Shown: positions 50,859 to 59,035 of the stretch, one piece after another | Numbering within the stretch: position 1 is the first letter of the stretch | How the letters are laid out: every line of letters begins with the position of its first letter | Source of the DNA: Mycobacterium gordonae | GTDB taxonomy: Bacteria > Actinomycetota > Actinomycetes > Mycobacteriales > Mycobacteriaceae | Direction: 5' to 3' | Length of the DNA: 64,000 nt | Assembly: GCF_017086405.1 (NCBI RefSeq) | Contig: NZ_CP070973.1 | Coordinates: 4,248,739 to 4,312,738 of the forward strand | Made by a program: the position numbers and the translations under genes | Notes under the pieces: generated by a model | Seen by the model: the letters and a program-made list of their open reading frames with translations, nothing else | Database searches by the model: none | Told to the model about the DNA's origin: nothing

Positions 50859-51965
50859 TCAACCCAGCCGGGACATCCACCCGTGCGTGTCGGCGAAGGT
50901 GCCACGCTGGATCCCGGTCAACGTGTCGCGCAATGCCATGGTCACCTCGCCGGATTTTCCGTCGGCAATAGTGAACTCGCCGTCGCCGAATTTCACCCGC
51001 GAGACCGGGGTGATGACGGCGGCGGTGCCGCACGCGAACACCTCGGTGATCTCACCGGAGGCGGCCTTCTTCTCCCATTCCTCGATATCGATCTTGCGTT
51101 CCTCGACCGCGAAACCGGCGTCAAGGGCCAACTGCAACAACGAGTCTCGGGTGATTCCCGGTAGCAACGAACCGGACAACTCCGGCGTGACCAGCCGTGC
51201 GGAGCCGCCACTGCCGAGCACGAAGAACAGGTTCATCCCACCCATCTCCTCGACATAGCGGCGTTCCACTCCGTCCAGCCACACCACCTGGTCGCAGCCG
51301 TGTTCGGCGGCTTCCGCCTGGGCCAGCAGCGAGGCGGCGTAGTTACCACCGAACTTGGCCGCTCCGGTGCCGCCCGGACTCGCCCGGACGTACTCCGTCG
51401 ACACCCAGACCGTGACGGGGCTGATGCCGCCCTTGAAATACGCGCCGGCCGGCGAGCCGATGAGTAGATAGCGATACTCCTTGGCGGGCCGCACCCCCAG
51501 GCCAGGCTCGGTGGCGATCATGAACGGACGCAGATAGAGCGCCTCTTCGCCGCCGGCCTTGGGGACCCACTGATTGTCGACTGCAATGAGCTGTCGCAAC
51601 GATTCGAGGAACAGTTCCTCGGGCAGCTGCGGCATCGCCAGCCGCCGCGCCGACGAGCGCATCCGGGCGGCGTTCGCGTCGGCGCGAAACGCCACCACGG
51701 AGCCGTCGGCCCAGCGATAGGCCTTGAGCCCTTCGAACACTCCCTGCGCGTAGTGCAGCACTATGGCCGACGGGTCCAGCTCGATCGGGCCGTACCCGAG
51801 CACACGAGCGTCGTGCCATCCCCGGCCGTCGGTGTAGTCGATCGAGACCATGTGGTCGGTGTGGTACTTGCCGAAACCGGGGTCTTCGAGGATCGCTACC
51901 CGCTCGGCCTCGGTGGCGGGATTTGCCGCGCGCGAAACCGTGAACTCGAGAGGGCCGCTGGTCAT
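50859..51965 (-). CDS. ilvE: Branched-chain amino acid aminotransferase
   Basis: 368 residues from ATG 51965 (MTSGPLEFTVSRAANP), matching Rv2210c exactly in length; the frame is open to 52064. PLP fold type IV. The Lys of the Schiff base lies in GTGAAKFGGNYAASLLAQ and the phosphate-binding part in FACGTAAVITPV; VFEGLKAYR and EALYLRPF are conserved. It interconverts Val, Leu and Ile with their keto acids, and in mycobacteria also produces methionine from ketomethiobutyrate. Same strand as gcvT, 53 bases away. Confidence 0.96.
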   Translation of the reverse strand: MTSGPLEFTVSRAANPATEAERVAILEDPGFGKYHTDHMVSIDYTDGRGWHDARVLGYGPIELDPSAIVLHYAQGVFEGLKAYRWADGSVVAFRADANAARMRSSARRLAMPQLPEELFLESLRQLIAVDNQWVPKAGGEEALYLRPFMIATEPGLGVRPAKEYRYLLIGSPAGAYFKGGISPVTVWVSTEYVRASPGGTGAAKFGGNYAASLLAQAEAAEHGCDQVVWLDGVERRYVEEMGGMNLFFVLGSGGSARLVTPELSGSLLPGITRDSLLQLALDAGFAVEERKIDIEEWEKKAASGEITEVFACGTAAVITPVSRVKFGDGEFTIADGKSGEVTMALRDTLTGIQRGTFADTHGWMSRLG

Positions 51966-52018
51966 GCGGCTGATTCTATAACCCTGCGCGAACGGGTTTT
52001 TGCCACGCGAATTGGTCC

Positions 52019-53122
52019 CTACCGGGTTTTCAGCTCGACGAACGGCGGACGTACCACTTCGCACTCCACGGCGCGGCCGCGGACGTCGACAGTGATTTGC
52101 TGGCCGTCCTGCACCCCGGCGTCGGAGTCGATCAGCGCCAGCGCGATGCCCAGCTGCAGGGTCGGCGAAAAGGTGCCCGACGTGGTGGTGCCCACCGCCT
52201 TGTCGCCATCGAGCACGGTCAGCCCGGGGCGCAACACCCCCCGGCCGGTGGTGCGCAGCCCACGCAACAGCCGCCGCGGGCCGGCTTCCTTCTCGGCCAG
52301 CAGCGCGTCACGGCCGAAGAAACCGTCTTTCTTCCAGCCGATCGCCCAGCCGCAGCGAGCTTGCAGCGGCGAGATATCCAGCGACAGTTCGTGCCCGTGC
52401 AGCGGGTAACCCATCTCGGTGCGCAGGGTGTCGCGCGCGCCCAGACCGGCGGGCTGACCGCCGGAGTCGGCGACCGCGGCCACCAGCGCGTCGAACACCA
52501 CTCCCGCCGAATCCCACGTCGGAAGCAATTCGTAGCCGTGCTCGCCGGTGTATCCGGTGCGGCAGACCCGGACCGGAACACCCGAATACGTCGCGTCGGC
52601 GTAGCCCATGTAGTCCATCTCGGTCGGCAGGCCCAGCGCGGTGAGCACGTCGGAGGAGCGGGGCCCCTGCACGGCGAGCACCGCGTAGTCACGATGCAGG
52701 TCGGTGACGGTCAGGTCGGCCGGTGCGGCAGCCCGCAGTGCCGCCACCACGGCCGCGGTATTGGCGGCATTCGGCACCAGGAAGATCTCGTCGTCGTCGA
52801 CGTAGTAGGCGATCAAGTCATCGATGACGCCGCCGGATTCGGTGCAGCATAACGTGTACTGCGCCTTGCCTGGGCCGATACGCCGCAGGTCGTTGGTCAG
52901 CGCGGAGTTCACGAACTGCGCCGCACCCGGGCCACGCACCAGCGCCTTGCCCAGGTGGCTCACGTCGAACAGTCCGACGGCGGTGCGGGTGGCGTTGTGC
53001 TCGCCGACGGTGCCGGCGTAGGACACCGGCATCAGCCAGCCGCCGAATTCGGCAAAACTCGCACCTAGTTCGCGGTGGCGGTCTTCCAGTGGTCCATGCA
53101 GGAGATTTGGCGCGTCGCTCAC
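52019..53122 (-). CDS. gcvT: Glycine cleavage system aminomethyltransferase (T protein)
   Basis: 367 residues from GTG 53122 behind GGTGGGA; the frame is open to 53158. GcvT releases ammonia and passes the aminomethyl carbon to tetrahydrofolate. Conserved blocks are FGGWLMPVSY, VGLFDVSHLGK, VCRTGYTGEHGYELL, LGARDTLRTEMGYPLHGHEL and TTSGTFSPTLQLGIALAL. The other glycine cleavage genes are not in this window. Its start is only 14 bases from that of the divergent adenylate cyclase. Matches Rv2211c. Confidence 0.95.
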   Translation of the reverse strand: MSDAPNLLHGPLEDRHRELGASFAEFGGWLMPVSYAGTVGEHNATRTAVGLFDVSHLGKALVRGPGAAQFVNSALTNDLRRIGPGKAQYTLCCTESGGVIDDLIAYYVDDDEIFLVPNAANTAAVVAALRAAAPADLTVTDLHRDYAVLAVQGPRSSDVLTALGLPTEMDYMGYADATYSGVPVRVCRTGYTGEHGYELLPTWDSAGVVFDALVAAVADSGGQPAGLGARDTLRTEMGYPLHGHELSLDISPLQARCGWAIGWKKDGFFGRDALLAEKEAGPRRLLRGLRTTGRGVLRPGLTVLDGDKAVGTTTSGTFSPTLQLGIALALIDSDAGVQDGQQITVDVRGRAVECEVVRPPFVELKTR

Positions 53123-53136
53123 GGCGTCCCACCCTA

Positions 53137-54294
53137 ATGCGCCTGCCTGCTGGCACACTTGGGCAGGTGTTCGATTGGGATGCGATGGAAGCCGCCGGGA
53201 TCGCCAACCCGCGCGAGCGCGCGGACCTGATCAAGTATCTGGACGACCTGGGCTTCACCCTCGAGGAGATGGCGGAGGCCGAGCGGCGGGGCCGGTTGTT
53301 CGGGCTGGCCGGCGACGTTCTGGGTTGGTCGGGTACCCCCACCTACACCGTGGCGGCCGCCGCCGAACAACTCGGGTTGACTGCCGCGCAGGTCGCTCAC
53401 GCGTGGGGACTGCTGGGCCTGACGTTCGCCGGTCTGGACGTGCCGGCGCTGAGCCAGGCTGACGTCGACGCCCTGGCCACCTGGGTGGCGTTGAAGGCGG
53501 TGGTCGGCGAGGAGGGTGCACTGGGCCTGTTGCGGGTGCTCGGCGCCGCGATGGCCCGGCTTGCCGAGGCTGAGTCGACGCTCATCCGCGCCGGCACGCC
53601 GGACATCCAGATGACCCACACCCACGACGAGTTCGCCACCGCCCAGGCCTACCGCTCGGTCGCCGAGTTCGTCCCGCGGATCGGGGCTCTGATCGACATC
53701 GTGCACCGTCACCATCTCACCAGCGCCCGCACCCACTTCGAGGGCGTCATCCGCGACACCTCATCGAATGTGGTGTGCGGCATCGGTTTTGCCGACCTTT
53801 CGGGTTTCACGGCGCTCACCCAGGCGCTCACCCCGGCGCAGCTGTCGGAGTTGCTCAACGAGTTCGCCGGCGCGGTATCCGACGTGGTCCATGCCGACGG
53901 CGGCCGGGTGGTCAAGTTCATCGGCGACGAGGTGATGTGGGTGAGCGCGTCGCCCGAGCAGCTGGCCAACGCCGCCGTCGATCTCGTCGAACACCCTAAA
54001 GCTCGTGAGGAGGGGCTGCGGGTCCGCGCCGGCCTTGCCTTCGGCACCGTCCTGGCGATCAACGGCGACTACTTCGGCAACGCGGTCAATCTGGCGGCGC
54101 GCCTGGTGGCCGCCGCGGCACCGGGTCAGATCCTGACGGATGCGGCGCTGCACGAGCAGCTGCCGGACTGGCCAGCGCAACCGCATGGGCCGTTGCAGCT
54201 CAAGGGCTTTGATGCGCCGGTGCCGACCTTCGAGCTGCGCGCCGGGGACGGCGAACACGGCACCGGCCCGACGAGACTGCGCTGCGGCCGGTAG
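53137..54294 (+). CDS. Class III adenylate cyclase with regulatory N-terminus (Rv2212 type)
   Basis: 385 residues from ATG 53137; GTG 53167 (VFDWDAMEAAGIANP) is the other plausible start. The first 200 residues are the autoinhibitory region seen in Rv2212, which responds to pH and fatty acids. The cyclase domain shows GFADLSGFTALTQALTP (metal Asp220), KFIGDEVMWVSASPEQ (metal Asp264) and GTVLAINGDYFGNAVNLAARL with the transition-state Asn/Arg. All catalytic metal residues are present, so it should make cAMP. Cytosolic. Confidence 0.93.
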   Translation: MRLPAGTLGQVFDWDAMEAAGIANPRERADLIKYLDDLGFTLEEMAEAERRGRLFGLAGDVLGWSGTPTYTVAAAAEQLGLTAAQVAHAWGLLGLTFAGLDVPALSQADVDALATWVALKAVVGEEGALGLLRVLGAAMARLAEAESTLIRAGTPDIQMTHTHDEFATAQAYRSVAEFVPRIGALIDIVHRHHLTSARTHFEGVIRDTSSNVVCGIGFADLSGFTALTQALTPAQLSELLNEFAGAVSDVVHADGGRVVKFIGDEVMWVSASPEQLANAAVDLVEHPKAREEGLRVRAGLAFGTVLAINGDYFGNAVNLAARLVAAAAPGQILTDAALHEQLPDWPAQPHGPLQLKGFDAPVPTFELRAGDGEHGTGPTRLRCGR

Positions 54295-54357
54295 TCCGGA
54301 TCGTCGGACTCCGGCCGCAGAGCGCCCGGCATCGTCCTCCGATTAGGGTTATTCGCC

Positions 54358-55908
54358 GTGACCACCACCTCTTCGGGCTACCAGGCTCCCACCGTCAACG
54401 TTGCAACATCCCTGCCCAAACGGGGTGTAGGGTCCTCGGTCCTGCTGGTGCCGGTCGTCTCGGCTGGCGACAAAGACGAACCTGGCGCCACCGTCGCCGC
54501 CGGTGCCGCACTGCTGCCCGCCGAGGCGGTGGCCGAGATCGAGGCCGGGCTGAGGGCGCTGGGCGCCACCGGCGGCACCGAGCAGGTACACCGACTGGTG
54601 GTGTCGTCGCTGCCGGTGGCCAGCGTGCTGACGATCGGACTGGGCAAGCAACGCGAGGAGTGGCCGACCGATCTGGTTCGTCGCGCAGCTGGCGCCGCGG
54701 CTCGTTCGCTCGGCACCAGCGAAGCCGTCATCACCACCCTGGCAGATCTGCCAGGTCAGGGAATCTGCGAAGCCGCGGTGGAGGGCCTGATCCTGGGCAG
54801 CTACCGGTTCAGCGCCTTCCGCAGCGCCAAGACCGCTCCCAAAGACGCCGGACTGCGCAAGGTCACCGTGCTGTCGTCTAGTCGGGACGCCAAGAAGCAG
54901 AGCGCGCACGCTGCGGCCGTCGCCACCGCCGTGGCCACCGCGCGCGACTTCGTCAACACTCCACCGAGTCACCTCTTCCCAGCCGAATTCGCCTCGCGGG
55001 CAAGGGTTTTAGGGGAATCGGTGGGCCTGGAAGTAGAGGTGCTCGACGATAAGGCGCTGAAGAAAGCGGGCTACGGGGGCCTGTTGGGGGTGGGCCAGGG
55101 ATCCTCGCGGTTGCCCCGGTTGGTGCGATTGATTCATCGCGGGTCGCGGCTGGCCAAGAACCCCAAGCGGGCGAAGAAGGTCGCGCTGGTCGGCAAGGGC
55201 GTCACCTTCGACACCGGCGGCATCTCGATCAAGCCGGCCGCGTCGATGCACTACATGACTTCGGACATGGGCGGGGCCGCCGCGGTCATCGCGACGGTCA
55301 CCCTCGCCGCCCAGCTGCAGCTGCCTATCGATGTGATCGCCACGGTTCCCGTGGCAGAGAACATGCCGTCGGGGACAGCACAACGGCCCGGCGACGTGCT
55401 GACCCAGTACGGTGGGATCACCGTCGAGGTGCAGAACACCGACGCCGAGGGCCGGCTCATTCTTGCCGACGCGATCGTGCGGGCGTGCGAGGACAACCCG
55501 GACTATCTGATCGAAACGTCCACCCTGACCGGCGCGCAGACGGTGGCGCTCGGTGCCCGCATCCCCGGCGTGATGGGCAGCGAGGAGTTCCGGGACCGTG
55601 TCGCCGCGATCTCGCAGCGGGTGGGCGAGAACGGTTGGCCGATGCCACTGCCCGACGAGCTCAAGGACGACCTGAAGTCGACGGTGGCCGACCTTTCCAA
55701 CGTCAGCGGTCAGCGATTCGCCGGCATGCTGGTGGCCGGAGTGTTCCTGCGCGAGTTCGTCGCCGAGTCGGTGCAGTGGGCGCACATTGATGTCGCCGGT
55801 CCGGCCTACAACACCGGCAGCCCGTGGGGCTGCACGCCCAAGGGCGCCACCGGCGTGCCGACCCGCACCATGTTCGCTGTGCTGGAAGACATTTCCGAGC
55901 GGGGCTGA
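54358..55908 (+). CDS. pepB: Leucyl aminopeptidase, M17 family
   Basis: 516-residue cytosolic dizinc aminopeptidase. The N-terminal macro-like domain is followed by the catalytic domain with VGKGVTFDTGGISIKPAASM (Lys and Asp ligands), TSDMGGAAAVI and the family hallmark NTDAEGRLILADA near residue 360. AGMLVAGVFLREFV and WAHIDVAGPAYNT lie near the C-terminus. GTG 54358. Matches Rv2213. Confidence 0.96.
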   Translation: MTTTSSGYQAPTVNVATSLPKRGVGSSVLLVPVVSAGDKDEPGATVAAGAALLPAEAVAEIEAGLRALGATGGTEQVHRLVVSSLPVASVLTIGLGKQREEWPTDLVRRAAGAAARSLGTSEAVITTLADLPGQGICEAAVEGLILGSYRFSAFRSAKTAPKDAGLRKVTVLSSSRDAKKQSAHAAAVATAVATARDFVNTPPSHLFPAEFASRARVLGESVGLEVEVLDDKALKKAGYGGLLGVGQGSSRLPRLVRLIHRGSRLAKNPKRAKKVALVGKGVTFDTGGISIKPAASMHYMTSDMGGAAAVIATVTLAAQLQLPIDVIATVPVAENMPSGTAQRPGDVLTQYGGITVEVQNTDAEGRLILADAIVRACEDNPDYLIETSTLTGAQTVALGARIPGVMGSEEFRDRVAAISQRVGENGWPMPLPDELKDDLKSTVADLSNVSGQRFAGMLVAGVFLREFVAESVQWAHIDVAGPAYNTGSPWGCTPKGATGVPTRTMFAVLEDISERG

Positions 55909-56053
55909 CGGGCGCTGGACTCCGACGACCGCGCGCTGTGTCGTAGAGCGTGAGCGACCGGAGGCGCTGCGTCCCTCTCTGACTTCATCAGCGTCCCCGG
56001 CGAGCCCTTGTGGCCGGCCCTGATCAGAACCGCGGCATCGATCACGTCCGCAG

Positions 56054-56518
56054 TTATCCGACCTGGCTGGGCTTGAGACGTTCGGCCAGGGCACCCAGGC
56101 GCCACAGACACTCCCGATTACGCGGGTAAACCGCCGCCAGGGCCAGCCGGTCGGGCAGCAGGCTGGCCGGCCCGGTAACCGGCACCTCGCTCATCTCGAT
56201 CCGGCATCCGTCCGGATTATCGCTGAGCCGCAGGGTAATTCGAGCAGCACCGAACAGCCCGACGCGGGCCTTGAGCACGAGTTCCGCACCCGGCGTGCAG
56301 CTTTCGACCTCCGTTTTGTCGTCGATCACCAAGGGCCACACACCGACCGAGTGCTTGATCGCTGAACCGGGCTGCGGCCAGTTCGTGTCGACCGCACGAG
56401 TGCGACTGTTCCCGACTACCCACTGCGTGTACGTCCAGCCGTCGGCGATGACGTCCCACACGGCCTGGCGGGACGCCGACACGTCCCGGATGGTGCTCAA
56501 CCCCTTCGTCAAAGTCAT
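56054..56518 (-). CDS. SRPBCC family protein
   Basis: 154 residues from ATG 56518, preceded by AAGGGGACATGTC. START-like features are IRDVSASRQAVWDVIADGWTY at the N-terminus, the mid-strand PGAELVLKARVGLFGAARITLRL, and a final helix RECLWRLGALAERLKPS. It resembles polyketide cyclase/dehydrase or cell-wall lipid-binding proteins of this fold; ligand unknown. It and the next gene sit between pepB and ephD, which I recall as adjacent in H37Rv. Confidence 0.82.
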   Translation of the reverse strand: MTLTKGLSTIRDVSASRQAVWDVIADGWTYTQWVVGNSRTRAVDTNWPQPGSAIKHSVGVWPLVIDDKTEVESCTPGAELVLKARVGLFGAARITLRLSDNPDGCRIEMSEVPVTGPASLLPDRLALAAVYPRNRECLWRLGALAERLKPSQVG

Positions 56519-56672
56519 GACATGTCCCCTTCCACGGTGCACTCACCCACGTGGGGTACCCCGGCCGCCGCAAAGTACCGCAAACGCCCCTGGCAAACAT
56601 CGCAGGGTTTAGCTCAGAACCGCAGCGGTTACTTACCGGAGCAGCAAGATCCTGCTCAGGAAAGGCCGAAAA

Positions 56673-57017
56673 GTGACGGTACGACGGTTAATCATCGCGG
56701 TGAGCGCAGCGCTCTTGGCGGCCGGCGTGATTGGCTTGCTGGTGCCTGTCCAGGTGTCCAACAGCAACGGCGGAACGGTGTCCTGCGGAAACGGGTTCGC
56801 CGCCGATCTCTCCGGTGCCCGGGCGGCAAACGACCGCAACGGCGCCAACATCCCGATCCTCAACGAGATCATCCCGCACACCGACTTCGTGGCTCAGTGC
56901 GAGTCCGCCGGGTCCAGCCGGCGGATGTGGACGATTCCGCTGACAGTGATCGGCATCGTCGGTGTCGCCGGTGCGTCCCTAGTGCAACGCACCAGGGGGG
57001 CGAAGCTCGACGTTTAG
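56673..57017 (+). CDS. Small two-helix membrane protein of unknown function
   Basis: 114 residues from GTG 56673 with AAAGG upstream. One helix at the N-terminus (LIIAVSAALLAAGVIGLLV) and one near the C-terminus (WTIPLTVIGIVGVAGASLV) enclose about 60 extracytoplasmic residues with two cysteines (SCGNGFAADLS and AQCESAGSS) that may form a disulfide. No domain recognised. It ends overlapping ephD on the opposite strand by four bases and is divergent from the SRPBCC gene. Confidence 0.78.
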   Translation: MTVRRLIIAVSAALLAAGVIGLLVPVQVSNSNGGTVSCGNGFAADLSGARAANDRNGANIPILNEIIPHTDFVAQCESAGSSRRMWTIPLTVIGIVGVAGASLVQRTRGAKLDV

Positions 57018-58795
57018 ATCACTTTCATCCGCGCGGTGCTGCGCAACGCTTGCGGCAGCACCCGGGACAGGCCGTAGAGCGCGTAAGCCTCAAAGGTCAC
57101 CGGCCGGATCGGCTTGTTCTTCTTGACCGCGGACACGATGGCGTTGGCGACCTTGTCGGGCCCATAGCTGCGCAGGTCGAACATCTTGTCCAGCTGGCCG
57201 CGCCGGCCGTCGACCACCTCATCGTCCTTGGCGCCGGCACTGAACTGGGTGGTCGCGATGATGTTGGTGTCGATGACGCCGGGGCAGATCGTGGTCAGCC
57301 CGACGTCGGCGGCGTCGAGTTCGGCCCGCAGGCAGTCGGAGAACATGAACGTGGCGGCCTTGGATGTGCAGTACGCGCTGAGCGACTGCAGCGGCGCGTA
57401 GGCGGCCATCGACGACACGTTGACGATGTGCCCACCGGTCCCCCGCTCAACCAGCCGCCTGCCGAACGCCCGACAACCGTTGACCACGCCGCCGAGGTTG
57501 ACGTCCAGCACGCGATCGAACTGCTCGGCCGGGGTGTCCAGGAAGCCGCCCGCCTGACCGATGCCGGCGTTGTTGACGACGATGTCGGGCAGACCGTGCT
57601 CAGCGCAGACCCGTTCGGCGAACGACTCGACGGCATCGGCATCGGAAACGTCGAGCACGTAGGCGTGGGCGACACCGCCGCGCGCCGCGATCTGGGCGGC
57701 TGTCTCCTTCACGGTGGCCTCGTCGATATCGCTGATCACCAGTTCGGCGCCTTCACGCGAGAACGCGATCGCGGTTTCACGGCCGATGCCGCTGCCCGCT
57801 CCGGTCACCGACACCAGCGTGTCGCCGAAGTAACCGCGCGGGCGCCCGACCTGCGCCCGCAACATCGACCGGCTCGGCTGCTTGCCCTCGATCAGATCGG
57901 CGAAATCGTGTACCGCGGCGGCCATCACCTGCGGATGGGACATGGGTGAGAAATGCCCGGCGCGAATGTCGCGGCGCCACAGCCGCGGCACCCAGCGAGC
58001 CGTCTCGTCGTATCCGTGCGGGCGCACGTACTGATCTCTGGTGTTGACGATGAGTTGCACCGGTGTGTCGATGCTGTGCACACCCTGGCGGCGGAACTTG
58101 CCGGAAAACGAGCGCCAGTAGTTAGCGGGATAGGTCTTCACCGAGGTCGCTGCGTCGCTCGGCAGCTTGTCGGAGTGGTGAATCTGCTCGACGGGGATGT
58201 TGTCGACGATCCTGCGTCGCACCGCGGCGCGCGACAGCGCCAGTCGCAGCAGCAGCGGCGCCAGCACCGGGATCGAGAAGAAGGCCATGTAGGTCAACCG
58301 CAGAACCTGGCAGATCGCCTGGGCGAGTCTGCGGACCCGCCACGGCTGACGCAATGCGCCGAAGATGAAGCTGACCAACTGATCCTGGGCCGGGCCGGAG
58401 ACCGAGGTGAACGACGCGACCCGGTCACCGGCGCCCGGCCGGCTCAGGTACTCCCAGACCGCCACCGAACCCCAGTCGTGCGCCAGCACATGGACCGGCT
58501 GACCGGGGCTCAGCTCGCTGATCACCGCGGCGAAGTCGTCGGCCATTCGGGCGGTGCGGTACGCGGACACCGGTTTGGGCGCCGACGACAGTCCGACGCC
58601 GCGGTTGTCGAACCGCACCACCCGGAACCGTTGCGCCAGCAGTGGAACCACGCCATCCCACAACACATGTGAGTCTGGCCAGCCGTGCACGAGCACGACG
58701 GTCGGCCCCTCGCGGTTGCCTTCTTCGTAGACCGCGATCCGCACACCGTCCGCGCTGTCGACGAACTGCTGGGGTGCATGTTGTGTTGCCGGCAT
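57014..58795 (-). CDS. ephD: Fused alpha/beta hydrolase and short-chain dehydrogenase EphD
   Basis: 593 residues from ATG 58795, which has GGAGG five bases upstream; the frame is open to 58951. The N-terminal half is an epoxide-hydrolase-type alpha/beta hydrolase (VLVHGWPDSHVLWDGVVPLL; nucleophile Asp in LAHDWGSVAVWEY; final His in AGHFSPMSHP). The C-terminal half is an SDR: SVTGAGSGIGRETA, VVNNAGIGQAGG and the YCTSK catalytic pair. EphD of M. tuberculosis acts on epoxy-mycolates, the SDR part reducing the product. Matches Rv2214c. Confidence 0.95.
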   Translation of the reverse strand: MPATQHAPQQFVDSADGVRIAVYEEGNREGPTVVLVHGWPDSHVLWDGVVPLLAQRFRVVRFDNRGVGLSSAPKPVSAYRTARMADDFAAVISELSPGQPVHVLAHDWGSVAVWEYLSRPGAGDRVASFTSVSGPAQDQLVSFIFGALRQPWRVRRLAQAICQVLRLTYMAFFSIPVLAPLLLRLALSRAAVRRRIVDNIPVEQIHHSDKLPSDAATSVKTYPANYWRSFSGKFRRQGVHSIDTPVQLIVNTRDQYVRPHGYDETARWVPRLWRRDIRAGHFSPMSHPQVMAAAVHDFADLIEGKQPSRSMLRAQVGRPRGYFGDTLVSVTGAGSGIGRETAIAFSREGAELVISDIDEATVKETAAQIAARGGVAHAYVLDVSDADAVESFAERVCAEHGLPDIVVNNAGIGQAGGFLDTPAEQFDRVLDVNLGGVVNGCRAFGRRLVERGTGGHIVNVSSMAAYAPLQSLSAYCTSKAATFMFSDCLRAELDAADVGLTTICPGVIDTNIIATTQFSAGAKDDEVVDGRRGQLDKMFDLRSYGPDKVANAIVSAVKKNKPIRPVTFEAYALYGLSRVLPQALRSTARMKVI

Positions 58796-59035
58796 CAAAC
58801 CTCCGCACCTGCCACGCGTCGTTGGGATCGATTCGGGAACCAGTGGCCACACCGTAGCAAGACCGACCGACGCGACACGCACCTGAAGTCGCCGCGCCCT
58901 GAATGTAGCTAGCCGGTGGCAGAGTGAAAGGATAGGTTTTGACCTCGACATGGCTTGCCGACCCGGTTGCTGACGGTGTGGTAAGCCAGAGGTCGATCTG
59001 CGCCGATCCGACGACCGTTCGAGGAGTCAACAGAG

